A stretch of 10,099 nucleotides of DNA, from the NCBI GenBank assembly GCA_031281515.1, contig JAITFF010000053.1, forward strand, positions 1 through 10,099, read 5' to 3'. Each line of letters starts with the position of its first letter. Position 1 is the stretch's first letter. Made by a program: the position numbers and the translations under genes. Positions 1 to 6,844 of the stretch are shown here, piece by piece. Source of the stretch: Holosporales bacterium (GTDB taxonomy: Bacteria > Pseudomonadota > Alphaproteobacteria > RUG11792). Under the pieces are notes generated by a model. That model was not told the origin of the DNA and made no database searches. It saw only the letters and a list, made by a program, of their open reading frames with translations.

Positions 1-659
1 TACGGTATTCCGACGAAGAGGCCAGTATCATTATTCGATCTTATTATCGGGGATAAAAATCCTGATTGCCTTTTCACTCCGAAGGCTGGATGCTTAAAAT
101 ATGGCAAGAAAAAAACTGGCATTCCTTTGAAACGCAATTTAACATTACTGTATACGAATGATTTCTTTTTAGTATCGTATACCACCTTGTCTGCGGCGAG
201 ATCCCAGAGCGGAAGGGAGCAGTGAGTTTCGCTACACGGGGTATACGTTGCGTCGTTAAACGAAAACAGATGAGACTCTTTGGAGGCGTCACGAGCCCTG
301 ACCTTCGATGCATCGGTTAGGACAACGAGGAGGGCCTTAGCGATTGCATTTTCGAGGTCTTTGCCCAATTCAACATTTTGAGCCGCTATAATTTCCCCAG
401 TCGGTTCTCGAATAATGGAATCCCCGTATAATCTGATGATTCCTGTTTTTTTGTGATACGAAATTTCATCGGCATGAAGCTCCCGCACATTCCCGTCCTC
501 AAGATTTTGGGTCACGACGACCCCACCGGAAGCAACGATTGTACCAGAATCGATATCGTAGGCAATTTGTCTGGCCGATAGGACTACTTCAGCACAAGCC
601 GCACAGCAATACAAAGAAACAGTCAAAATGATGCGGATAAAGAAGAGATTGCCCCTCAA
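1..659 (-). CDS. lptD: LPS-assembly outer membrane protein LptD (OstA), N-terminal part, cut by window edge
   Basis: LptD is the outer-membrane barrel that, with the lipoprotein LptE, inserts LPS into the outer leaflet. Only about 219 N-terminal residues are in the window; the frame is open to base 1. From the TTG at 659, residues 6-20 are hydrophobic and an A-C-A site near residue 23 looks like a signal peptidase I cleavage site. Residues ~26-120 read as the OstA/LptA-like periplasmic domain (ARQIAYDIDSGTIVASGGV, then HADEISYHKKTGIIRLYGD). A TPCSETHC pair (Cys142, Cys147) precedes LWDLAADKVVYD, and the strongly LptD-like stretch MPVFFLPYFKHP-VKRQSGFLSP opens the barrel region. The start is uncertain: no in-frame ATG follows the upstream TAG, so TTG at 659 (or an upstream CTG) is the best guess, and no clear Shine-Dalgarno is seen. 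The family assignment is confident. The gene is divergent from the exonuclease gene at 794. Confidence 0.93.
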   Translation of the reverse strand, partial: MRGNLFFIRIILTVSLYCCAACAEVVLSARQIAYDIDSGTIVASGGVVVTQNLEDGNVRELHADEISYHKKTGIIRLYGDSIIREPTGEIIAAQNVELGKDLENAIAKALLVVLTDASKVRARDASKESHLFSFNDATYTPCSETHCSLPLWDLAADKVVYDTKKKSFVYSNVKLRFKGMPVFFLPYFKHPAFGVKRQSGFLSPIIRSNNDTGLFVGIP

Positions 660-713
660 TCGCCGGCCGTATTTATTGGATAGCTGCAGATGTAGAATAT
701 ACTAATTTCCCCT

Positions 714-741
714 ATGAAAGACATCACAATCGTTGTACAAT
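714..741 (+). promoter_or_regulatory. Possible sigma70-type promoter for the exonuclease gene
   Basis: A TACAAT hexamer (736-741) lies 16 nt downstream of ATGAAA (714-719), matching the -10 and -35 consensus at 5/6 and 4/6. Transcription would start near 748, leaving a leader of about 45 nt that contains a G7 run (755-761) and a T7 run (763-769). An 8-bp palindrome TTGTACAA (733-740) overlaps the -10. The call rests only on sequence resemblance. Confidence 0.3.
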
Positions 742-793
742 GCCGGCGTCGATTGGGGGGGATTTTTTTATCGCTAGCCCATTTTAGTGGACA

Positions 794-1642
794 ATGAAGA
801 GAGTCTGCCTAATTGACGTATCCGGCTTTATTTACAGAGCATTCTACGGATTTCAAAACATAACCCGGCGCCTAGCTGACGGATCGACGATAGAAATCGG
901 TGCGGTCTATGGCTTCTGTTCTTCAATGCTGAAATTGATGTCGACTTTCAAGAACGCTATGTTCCTGGCCGCTCTCGATTCATCTCGGCATACCTTCCGA
1001 TCGGAAATCTACCCCCAATACAAGGCCAACAGGAAGTCGACCCCGCCGGAGCTGTCAGCGCAATTTCCAATAATCCGGGAAGCCTGTGAGTGCTTCGGTT
1101 TTAGGCCGTTAACCATTCCAGGGTTTGAGGCAGACGACATTATCGCCAGTTATGTTAAAACCATCGCTGAAAACCCGGGATACGAGATAATCGTTGTTTC
1201 ATCCGACAAAGATTTGATGCAGCTCCTAAATTACGATCAGACTTACTCTAAAATCAGGCTCTATGATCCAATGAAGCAGAAATTTATTAACGACGGTGAA
1301 GTACTGGAAAAATTCGGAGTACCGCCAAGCATGATTCTGGATGTGATGGCCCTCATGGGAGACAGCTCCGATAATATTCCTGGGGTGCCAGGGATTGGGA
1401 TCAAGACGGCCGCAGCTTTGATACGTGAATTCGGGTCCCTTGAAAGACTTATACAGAATCTGGATCATCTCCCAAAAAATAAGAAAAATGAAATTTTAAA
1501 AAAGGAAATTGATAAAGCGAAATTGTCCAAGACATTAGCAACCTTGAAAAATGATATCGAAGTCAATTTCCAGTATTCAGAAGCTATTCCAACTGACATC
1601 GAGGGTTTTTTAAACAAGTTTAACCTTGGCTCCCTCCTTTAG
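794..1642 (+). CDS. Stand-alone 5'-3' exonuclease (Pol I N-terminal domain / FEN type)
   Basis: The 282-residue protein matches the 5'-3' exonuclease domain of DNA polymerase I, a metal-dependent flap nuclease that removes RNA primers and flaps in Okazaki fragment processing and excision repair. Acidic metal ligands are all present: Asp8 (LIDVSGFIYRAFY), Asp62 (LDSSRHTFR before EIYPQYKANR), Glu112/Asp114/Asp115 (FEADD), Asp138/Asp140 (SSDKDL), Asp190/Asp193 (MGDSSDNIPG). A helix-hairpin-helix DNA-binding segment follows (GVPGIGIKTAAALI, ~197-210). The ATG at 794 places Asp8 where expected; the Shine-Dalgarno is weak (GTGG). The protein ends cleanly just after the domain boundary (FLNKFNLGSLL, then TAG). 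The next ~125 bases, up to the tRNA-Lys gene, encode no polymerase-like sequence in any frame I read. It is therefore a free exonuclease, or a polA whose polymerase half was lost or lies elsewhere. Xni-like proteins are similar in length, but the sequence reads closer to PolA. Confidence 0.9.
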   Translation: MKRVCLIDVSGFIYRAFYGFQNITRRLADGSTIEIGAVYGFCSSMLKLMSTFKNAMFLAALDSSRHTFRSEIYPQYKANRKSTPPELSAQFPIIREACECFGFRPLTIPGFEADDIIASYVKTIAENPGYEIIVVSSDKDLMQLLNYDQTYSKIRLYDPMKQKFINDGEVLEKFGVPPSMILDVMALMGDSSDNIPGVPGIGIKTAAALIREFGSLERLIQNLDHLPKNKKNEILKKEIDKAKLSKTLATLKNDIEVNFQYSEAIPTDIEGFLNKFNLGSLL

Positions 1643-1728
1643 AGGCAATCTTCTTGGCCAAAAGAATCAATCTGATCACAGTAGCTTTTTTGGTGTCGAG
1701 ATGTTGCTGAGCTTCATATGGAATAGAT

Positions 1729-1758
1729 TTGACGGAGGGGAGGGCCGTATAATACACT
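1729..1758 (+). promoter_or_regulatory. Likely promoter of the tRNA-Lys/tRNA-Glu unit
   Basis: TTGACG (1729-1734) is an excellent -35. With TACACT (1753-1758) as -10 the spacer is 18 nt and the tRNA starts 12 nt further on, with a GC-rich discriminator (GGAGCCGCG) typical of stringently controlled stable-RNA promoters. A perfect TATAAT at 1748-1753 overlaps this site but is only 13 nt from the -35. If TATAAT is the true -10, the -35 must be the weak AGATTT at 1725-1730. Confidence 0.5.
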
Positions 1759-1770
1759 GGAGCCGCGTGT

Positions 1771-1846
1771 GGGCTCATAGCTCAGTTGGTAGAGCATCTG
1801 ACTTTTAATCAGAGGGTCACAGGTTCAAACCCTGTTGAGCCCACCA
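1771..1846 (+). tRNA. tRNA-Lys (anticodon UUU)
   Basis: A complete cloverleaf can be drawn. The acceptor stem is GGGCTCA/TGAGCCC, the D-arm is GCTC/GAGC with a GG-containing loop, and the anticodon stem is TCTGA/TCAGA. The loop CTTTTAA presents TTT at positions 34-36. The T-arm is ACAGG-TTCAAAC-CCTGT, followed by discriminator A and an encoded CCA. It is the first gene of a two-tRNA unit, 12 nt before tRNA-Glu. Confidence 0.97.
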
Positions 1847-1858
1847 TTGTGCTGATTC

Positions 1859-1934
1859 GTCTCCTTCGTCTAGGGGTCTAGGACACCGCCCTTTCACGGC
1901 GGCAACACGGGTTCAAATCCCGTAGGAGATGCCA
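1859..1934 (+). tRNA. tRNA-Glu (anticodon UUC)
   Basis: The cloverleaf is complete. The acceptor stem is GTCTCCT/AGGAGAT, the anticodon stem is CCGCC/GGCGG with loop CTTTCAC presenting TTC, and the T-arm is ACGGG/CCCGT. Discriminator G and an encoded CCA follow. The TCGTCTAGGGG D-arm is typical of bacterial tRNA-Glu. The first acceptor pair is G1-U72, a wobble in place of the usual G-C. It is probably co-transcribed with tRNA-Lys. Its 3' CCA is 2 nt from the stop codon of the convergent sulfatase-family gene, so there is no room for a separate terminator. Confidence 0.97.
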
Positions 1935-1936
1935 TC

Positions 1937-3784
1937 CTATCGCTCTGTAATGTTGTTTCTTTTGTTCCATTGTCTCCAGTTAGTTGCACTCTGAAAGTAT
2001 TGTAGTGCTTTTCCTAGTAGTGCTGCGTCTTTGCTTCCCGTTTTTTTCTCGAAAATGTTGCCGTTTCTTGTGTATATTTCCGAATGTTTAATGGGTTTTA
2101 AGATACAGAGATCAGAGTCTGTTAAGTAACCGACCTGCTGGTAATTCGAAATGAAAGCTCTTCCGAAGCTGGTCGATAAAATATCATGACCAAAGAATTG
2201 ACTCCTGTAAGACATGTTGAGGATGGCCAGAAGTGTTGGTCCGATATCGATTTGACTTGCTAGAGTGTGAATCTGCCTAGGTCTAACGTGCTTCGGTGAG
2301 TAAATTAGCAATGGAATATGATATCTCGTCGGATCGAGAGTGATTTTCCCTGCGGACCCGGCCGTGTGGTCTGCCGTTATTATGAACACTGTATCATCGA
2401 ACCATTTCCGTCTCATCGCCGCATCGATAAACTTCCCGATCGCGAAGTCGGTATATTTAACGCCACCGGTTCTACCAGTTTTCGATGGAATATCTATCTT
2501 GCCGTCTGGGTACGTATACGGCCTGTGATTGGAAGTCGTCATGACCATCAGGAAAAATGGTTTCTTGGCCTCAAGTGATTCATCTGCTTCCTTTAAAACA
2601 ACTTCGAACAAATCCTCATCGCATATTCCCCAGGCATTCGAAAAGGTGATATTTTTCTCGTCAATTTTGAACCGGTCAATAACATCGTATCCGTTATTTT
2701 CAAAGAAGTAGTTCATATTATCGAAATATCCGTACCCGCCGTACACAAACTTGCAGATATATCCATGATCCCTTAAGATGCTCCCGATCGTCGATAAATT
2801 TTCATTATTTTTGCGCCGAATTATGGAATTCCCTGGAATTGGCGGAATGGATAAATTAACGGCCGCAAGGCCATAGACCGTCCGCGTGCCGGTAGCAATA
2901 ATGTTGGTAAATAGCATAGATCGGTCGAATAGCCTATCGATGTTGGGCGTTAAATTTGCTCGATTTCCAAAATGCTCTAAAAATTCTGCGGTCAAACTTT
3001 CAACCATAATTAGCACTACATTTAATTTTTTTTCCTGGGAGTGCGATTTAATGTATCTCGCAATCCCATCTCCCCTCAAAAAAGAGGAATTTTTTTCGTC
3101 CGACTGTATATCATGCCTTAAAGACTTCGTCAGAACATCCTGATTACCGGTTATATAAAATCTCTCGAATGGAAGGTCGTTGTGCCAGCATGCCGAAAAG
3201 AACTCATATAATCCGTTTTTTGATATTTCATTTGCATATCGATTTTCTGAAAATTCTAGCATCGAGCTATCGAAGCCCCAGAATACTAAACACATCAACG
3301 CAATTGCTGCATTAAAACTCATCCATTTAAATCGAGAATATATTGGGAGCGGGAGAAGTTTTGCGATACAAATAGAGACGACCGCCGTTACCAAAAGAAT
3401 TATCGGGATATTATACGATTCTGCAATGTTTCCAATCACTTCTCTGGTGTATATTAAATAATCGACTGCTATAAAATTAAAGCGACTCTCAAATTCCTGC
3501 CAAAAAAGAAATTCAGCAATCGCCGTAAATATACAGAAAAAAAACCATTTAAAGTGCCAAATGATAACTGCATTTTTCCTTTTAGAAGCAAGATAAGAAG
3601 TTAGAATCACGAAAGGAGAAAGATAAATCAAGACTACTACATCACTGAGAATTCCGACCATAATGGAGGAAAGCATTTCAATGATAGTGCATTCTCCACT
3701 AATGCAAAACAGGACTATTCTAAGTATAAAGTTTACGACTACAAAACTTATCGAAATTGGATTCCAGCAGAATATTTGCCTCAT
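1937..3784 (-). CDS. LtaS-like membrane phosphotransferase (alkaline phosphatase/sulfatase superfamily)
   Basis: This 615-residue protein has about five N-terminal membrane segments (roughly 11-30, 40-66, 73-92, 124-144, 156-172). A linker and an extracytoplasmic sulfatase-fold domain (~254-540) follow. The layout matches LTA synthase/phosphoglycerol transferase proteins. Catalytic elements visible are Glu262 (VVLIMVESLTAEF), Thr302 in GTRTVYG (expected nucleophile), His420 (SNHRPY) and Asp472-His473 (ADHTAGSAGK). In a Gram-negative with LPS it more likely transfers phosphoglycerol or phosphoethanolamine to a glycan or lipid than makes lipoteichoic acid; the substrate cannot be read from sequence. 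The ATG at 3784 has a good Shine-Dalgarno (GAGG, 5 nt spacing) and lies 7 nt after the dusB stop, so it is the last gene of the tatC-dusB unit. The family call is firm; the exact role is open. Confidence 0.87.
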   Translation of the reverse strand: MRQIFCWNPISISFVVVNFILRIVLFCISGECTIIEMLSSIMVGILSDVVVLIYLSPFVILTSYLASKRKNAVIIWHFKWFFFCIFTAIAEFLFWQEFESRFNFIAVDYLIYTREVIGNIAESYNIPIILLVTAVVSICIAKLLPLPIYSRFKWMSFNAAIALMCLVFWGFDSSMLEFSENRYANEISKNGLYEFFSACWHNDLPFERFYITGNQDVLTKSLRHDIQSDEKNSSFLRGDGIARYIKSHSQEKKLNVVLIMVESLTAEFLEHFGNRANLTPNIDRLFDRSMLFTNIIATGTRTVYGLAAVNLSIPPIPGNSIIRRKNNENLSTIGSILRDHGYICKFVYGGYGYFDNMNYFFENNGYDVIDRFKIDEKNITFSNAWGICDEDLFEVVLKEADESLEAKKPFFLMVMTTSNHRPYTYPDGKIDIPSKTGRTGGVKYTDFAIGKFIDAAMRRKWFDDTVFIITADHTAGSAGKITLDPTRYHIPLLIYSPKHVRPRQIHTLASQIDIGPTLLAILNMSYRSQFFGHDILSTSFGRAFISNYQQVGYLTDSDLCILKPIKHSEIYTRNGNIFEKKTGSKDAALLGKALQYFQSATNWRQWNKRNNITER

Positions 3785-3791
3785 TTCTACC

Positions 3792-4760
3792 TCAGCTTAA
3801 AAATATCATTCTCAACACTTCATGAACTTTATCGACGGAATCTATGGTCGCCATATCCCTTCTCAATCTGGTCGCCTCCCTGTTTCCCTTGCAGTAGTGT
3901 ATCAGCACTCCCCGTGCTAGTTTTATCGCGGTTTCCGATCGATAAAATTCAAACATATTTTCCAGATGCTGTACCGCGATATCATATTTAACCTCAGCCA
4001 ACGGGGGAGTACACAGTCGATTTCCGAGAGAGAGATAATCATGAATATATTTCAAAATCCATGGCCTTCCGAGGGCTCCGCGACCAATCATAACACCATC
4101 AGCTCCGCTCTCTTTCAGCGCCATTTCTGCCGAATCAATATCGACTATGTCGCCATTGACGATGACTGGTATGCTGACCAATCGTTTGACCTCAGCGACG
4201 GCTTCCCAATCAGCCTTCCCGGAATATAGCTGACTCCTCGTTCTTCCGTGGACAGTTATCATCGAGATTCCAGAATCCTGGGCAATTCGCGCCATATCGG
4301 CAGCATTTTTGTGCTCAGAATCCCAGCCGAGTCTCATCTTGAGAGTTACCGGAATTGGAACTGCTTTCACGACGCTCGACATAATCTCGGCCGCTAGTCC
4401 TTCGTTTTTCATGAGGGCGGAACCGGCTTCTGATTTTACGATCTTTTTGACCGGGCATCCCATGTTGATGTCTAAAAACTTAGCCCCAAGATCATGGGCG
4501 ACTTTTGCGGCCTCTGCCATTATTTTTGGATCGGCCCCGACGAGTTGTATGGACGTAAGTTCATCATCTACTACGTCCATCATTTTCCTGGTCCTCTTGG
4601 CATCTCTGATAACGGCGTGACTTGCAACCATTTCGCTATACATCATAAAATTCCCGAATTTACGCACAATCTTTCTGAAGGGCAAATCGGTAACGCCCGC
4701 CATCGGAGCCAAAAAGACCCGGCTCCTTAGCTTCATGTTACCAAACACCAAATCTAACAT
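3792..4760 (-). CDS. dusB: tRNA-dihydrouridine synthase, DusB-like
   Basis: The enzyme reduces specific uridines of tRNA to dihydrouridine using FMN and NADPH in the cytoplasm. The 322-residue protein is a full-length TIM-barrel Dus protein. It shows the FMN-binding start FLAPMAGVTDLPFR (~16-29), the family signature FLDINMGCPVKKIVKSEAGSALM (split across ~95-117) with proton-donating Cys102, and TLKMRLGW (~139-146). Further on are TVHGRTRSQLYSGKADW (~169-185), VNGDI (~201-205) and the phosphate-binding GVMIGRGALGRPW (~222-234). The signature favours DusB over DusA or DusC, and this is the usual Dus of alphaproteobacteria. The start ATG at 4760 overlaps the tatC stop by 7 nt (ATGTTAG), consistent with translational coupling; only a weak GAGA precedes it. 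The sulfatase-family gene follows after 7 nt. Confidence 0.93.
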   Translation of the reverse strand: MLDLVFGNMKLRSRVFLAPMAGVTDLPFRKIVRKFGNFMMYSEMVASHAVIRDAKRTRKMMDVVDDELTSIQLVGADPKIMAEAAKVAHDLGAKFLDINMGCPVKKIVKSEAGSALMKNEGLAAEIMSSVVKAVPIPVTLKMRLGWDSEHKNAADMARIAQDSGISMITVHGRTRSQLYSGKADWEAVAEVKRLVSIPVIVNGDIVDIDSAEMALKESGADGVMIGRGALGRPWILKYIHDYLSLGNRLCTPPLAEVKYDIAVQHLENMFEFYRSETAIKLARGVLIHYCKGNREATRLRRDMATIDSVDKVHEVLRMIFLS

Positions 4761-5488
4761 TTCTCATTACTTTTATCTCTGCAGATTAAAACAGAGATTA
4801 TAAATAGTAGGATGAGAGGAGTAGCCAGAAAGAACATACTGAATGCATCGGGAGGCGTTACGATTGCCGACAGGATGACGATCGCCAAAATTACTTCTCT
4901 CCAAAGTTTTTTCATAGTACTGACCCTGAGGATTTTCAACCTATCTAGTGCCAATATCAGAAGCGGCATTTGAAAGCTCAGTCCGAATACAAACATCAAT
5001 AAAATTATAAATGACATGTTTTCGCCAATTTTGGGTAAAAAATCTGCATAATTACTATTATGCTTAATGAACATGGTAAATAAATTTGGAATTACGATGT
5101 AAAAGGCGAATGCTGCCCCGATTATGAAAAGTATTGATGCCGCGAAAATGATGCGAATAATTATTTTATTTTCATTTTCCGAAAGTGCTGGCCTTATAAA
5201 CTTCCAAAATTGAAGAATAATGTAAGGGAAACAAAGTGTAAGAGATGAATAAAATGCAATTCGCAGATGAGTAGAAAAGATCTCGGAAATGGAAGTGTAA
5301 ACCAGCTTGCTAGGTTGACCATCGATGGATTTCAAGATCTCAGTGAGAGGGCTCGCTACAAAATCGAATATTGAGTCGATTACCAGATAACATAATACCA
5401 TCGATACAACGATGGCGCAGGCTGAATTAACGATAACGGACCTTAATTCGACTATATGTTCGAATAACGGCTTCGGTCTATCGCTCAT
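4754..5488 (-). CDS. tatC: Sec-independent (twin-arginine) protein translocase subunit TatC
   Basis: TatC is the inner-membrane receptor that binds twin-arginine signal peptides and, with TatA/TatB, exports folded proteins. The 244-residue length is normal. The N-terminus carries the conserved FEHIVELRSVI element (~9-19), then the first membrane helix. The periplasmic signature reads LVYTSISEIFSTHLRIAFYSS, given here in two parts: LVYTSISEIF and STHLRIAFYSS (~62-82). FPYIILQFWKFIRPAL follows, and then further hydrophobic helices to a total of six. The late segment AIVTPPDAFSMFF is also typical. No tatA or tatB is in the window, so those partners must be encoded elsewhere. The ATG at 5488 lies inside the last codons of the preceding small ORF (11-nt overlap) and has no strong Shine-Dalgarno, suggesting coupled translation. 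Its stop overlaps the dusB start. Confidence 0.95.
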   Translation of the reverse strand: MSDRPKPLFEHIVELRSVIVNSACAIVVSMVLCYLVIDSIFDFVASPLTEILKSIDGQPSKLVYTSISEIFSTHLRIAFYSSLTLCFPYIILQFWKFIRPALSENENKIIIRIIFAASILFIIGAAFAFYIVIPNLFTMFIKHNSNYADFLPKIGENMSFIILLMFVFGLSFQMPLLILALDRLKILRVSTMKKLWREVILAIVILSAIVTPPDAFSMFFLATPLILLFIISVLICRDKSNEKC

Positions 5489-5672
5489 ATTTGCAGACTA
5501 AATTTTCCGTTCTCTCGTAATTTGCAACGAAAACATCAAATCCAAACGATGCCATAAAAATGAATCCGATTGTTACCAAGAATACGAAGCAGATCCAATA
5601 AAATTTTATAATCATCGTGAAGGTATCGAGCGAACGGATTAAGGCCAGCCAATGGTAATGATAGCAGAACAT
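5478..5672 (-). CDS. Small single-pass membrane protein of unknown function, overlapping tatC
   Basis: I do not recognise this protein. From the ATG at 5672 it is 64 residues. One strongly hydrophobic segment (about residues 21-43, KFYWICFVFLVTIGFIFMASFG) is followed by a short charged tail (NYERTENLVCKYER). AAGG lies about 10 nt before this ATG. An ATG at 5615 would give a 45-residue protein that begins directly at the helix. A still longer frame from 5750 would have to read through the terminator hairpin at 5691-5716, so that start is unlikely. The stop codon TAG sits within the first codons of tatC (11-nt overlap), which argues for a real translated gene. It lacks the N-terminal signature of TatA/TatB and a coiled coil as in FtsB. 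It may be chance coding or a leader for tatC. Confidence 0.5.
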   Translation of the reverse strand: MFCYHYHWLALIRSLDTFTMIIKFYWICFVFLVTIGFIFMASFGFDVFVANYERTENLVCKYER

Positions 5673-5690
5673 TTTACAATTGCCTTGGAC

Positions 5691-5716
5691 AAAAAAACCT
5701 GGCCGCAGAAGCGGCC
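5691..5716 (-). terminator. Rho-independent terminator after the secreted-protein gene
   Basis: On the minus strand a perfect 6-bp GC stem (GGCCGC/GCGGCC, 5701-5716) with a TTCT loop is followed by AGG and seven T residues (5697-5691). It lies about 60 nt after the stop codon of the gene ending at 5777 and just before the small ORF/tatC unit. It should therefore insulate that unit from upstream transcription. Confidence 0.8.
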
Positions 5717-5776
5717 GAAGATGAACAGAGAGTGCACAATTACGAAACAATCAGAAGCAATCTCATTCACTTATTC

Positions 5777-6844
5777 TCAAATCGATGGGAAATAGACAAT
5801 CGATCCTAAGAGACACAAGCTTCCAACCATCCCTAGGTCGTCATCGATACCTGCTTCTGGCGGCACTGCACCAACCTCATCCTCAGGAGTGGTACTCAAA
5901 GCAGCAGCTAATTCGGGCAAATTGCCTTCCACACTTATATCCATCACCAACTGAGTGGACCAAACGATTGCTCTCCGAAGCCAAATACCTAGATAATCCA
6001 AAAGCCCATCTGGACAAGAATCAATTGTATATCGGTCACAGATATCCCAAAACTCGAAGGGACCCGAGAAGTCCTTCGACAATCTTTCTCCCAAAATATG
6101 CCAACTCAGGCCAGTAGGATCAACCGATTCCCCAAGCTTCGGGTATGCAGCCAGAAGACTTTTCAACTGCATACTCTTAGCAACAATATCCTCCCTTGGC
6201 TTATCAGGAGTAGTCAGGAAAAGAGAGACTAACGGATGCGCTAAGTTCGTCACAGCACTAAACCACTCAGAGAAGCTCCCAAACACCATAGGTGGAACAG
6301 ATGGATCTGATTCGGGTTCTCCCCCGAGCGGGCGGCGGGCATCCATCATCACGAGAGCATCCACCCAATCCGCATGAATCACATCATAGACCCAACTTGA
6401 GGTTTCCCCTAGAGCATCATTCAACTTGGCAAGAGCCTCATATTTTCCAAGAGGCATACCAAAAGTAACTCGGCCAAAGTATAAGTTGAGTGGCAGTTCC
6501 CACCCCTTGGATAGCGCCTTACCCAAAGTCAGGAAAGTGGGCACATTTCTCCCTAAGGAATAGCTCATAAATTCATCAGCTCTTATAGCATTCGACAACA
6601 GAGCCAACTGATTATTGATTACAGACTCAGCTACGTCCTCACCCCCATTCAATGCAAGAATCTTTGTCATGTGGTTGACCAGATTAAAGTATGCAGACAG
6701 CAGCATCTTACCGTTATCTAATTCAATGGGTAAGCCTTGACTCTCGATCTCTGACACGGGCCTATCATCAGAAGCTCCTCTGGCTCCCCAAGCCGTTACC
6801 ATAAATCCCATCAAAAGTGGGATAGCTAATCGATTGATGTACAT
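5777..6844 (-). CDS. Secreted protein of unknown function
   Basis: I do not recognise the family. From the ATG at 6844 the protein has 355 residues. This start is chosen because AGAAGGAA lies about 6 nt before it and because it begins a classical signal peptide: MYINRLAIPLLMGFMVTAWGARGA with likely cleavage before SDDRP. An ATG 19 codons upstream lacks these features. The mature part appears soluble, mostly helical and acidic, rich in Leu, Asp and Glu. It contains aromatic motifs such as SSWVYDVIHADWVDALVMM and two nearby cysteines in WDICDRYTIDSCPDGLLDYLG (given for orientation; the second motif is split at the helix break). The C-terminus is an acidic linker (PEDEVGAVPPEAGIDDD) and then a hydrophobic tail (GMVGSLCLLGSIVYFPSI) that could be a short membrane anchor. 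It is monocistronic, bounded by its own terminator at 5691-5716. Location is periplasm, envelope or exterior; a host-directed role is possible but unsupported. Confidence 0.8.
   Translation of the reverse strand: MYINRLAIPLLMGFMVTAWGARGASDDRPVSEIESQGLPIELDNGKMLLSAYFNLVNHMTKILALNGGEDVAESVINNQLALLSNAIRADEFMSYSLGRNVPTFLTLGKALSKGWELPLNLYFGRVTFGMPLGKYEALAKLNDALGETSSWVYDVIHADWVDALVMMDARRPLGGEPESDPSVPPMVFGSFSEWFSAVTNLAHPLVSLFLTTPDKPREDIVAKSMQLKSLLAAYPKLGESVDPTGLSWHILGERLSKDFSGPFEFWDICDRYTIDSCPDGLLDYLGIWLRRAIVWSTQLVMDISVEGNLPELAAALSTTPEDEVGAVPPEAGIDDDLGMVGSLCLLGSIVYFPSI

Noticed and set aside
74..313. 79-codon minus-strand frame at the left edge
   Set aside because: It is an alternative frame inside lptD, whose own frame gives an unmistakable LptD sequence.
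1643..1720. Possible terminator after the exonuclease (CCAAAAG ... CTTTTTTGG)
   Set aside because: The stem is AT-rich and bulged with a loop of about 20 nt and no clean T-run after it.
1626..1808. 60-codon plus-strand frame after the exonuclease
   Set aside because: It runs into the tRNA-Lys gene and shows no similarity to the missing polymerase domains.
5673..5750. Longer version of the small tatC-linked ORF starting at 5750
   Set aside because: The extra 26 codons cover the terminator hairpin and T-run, so the longer protein is unlikely.
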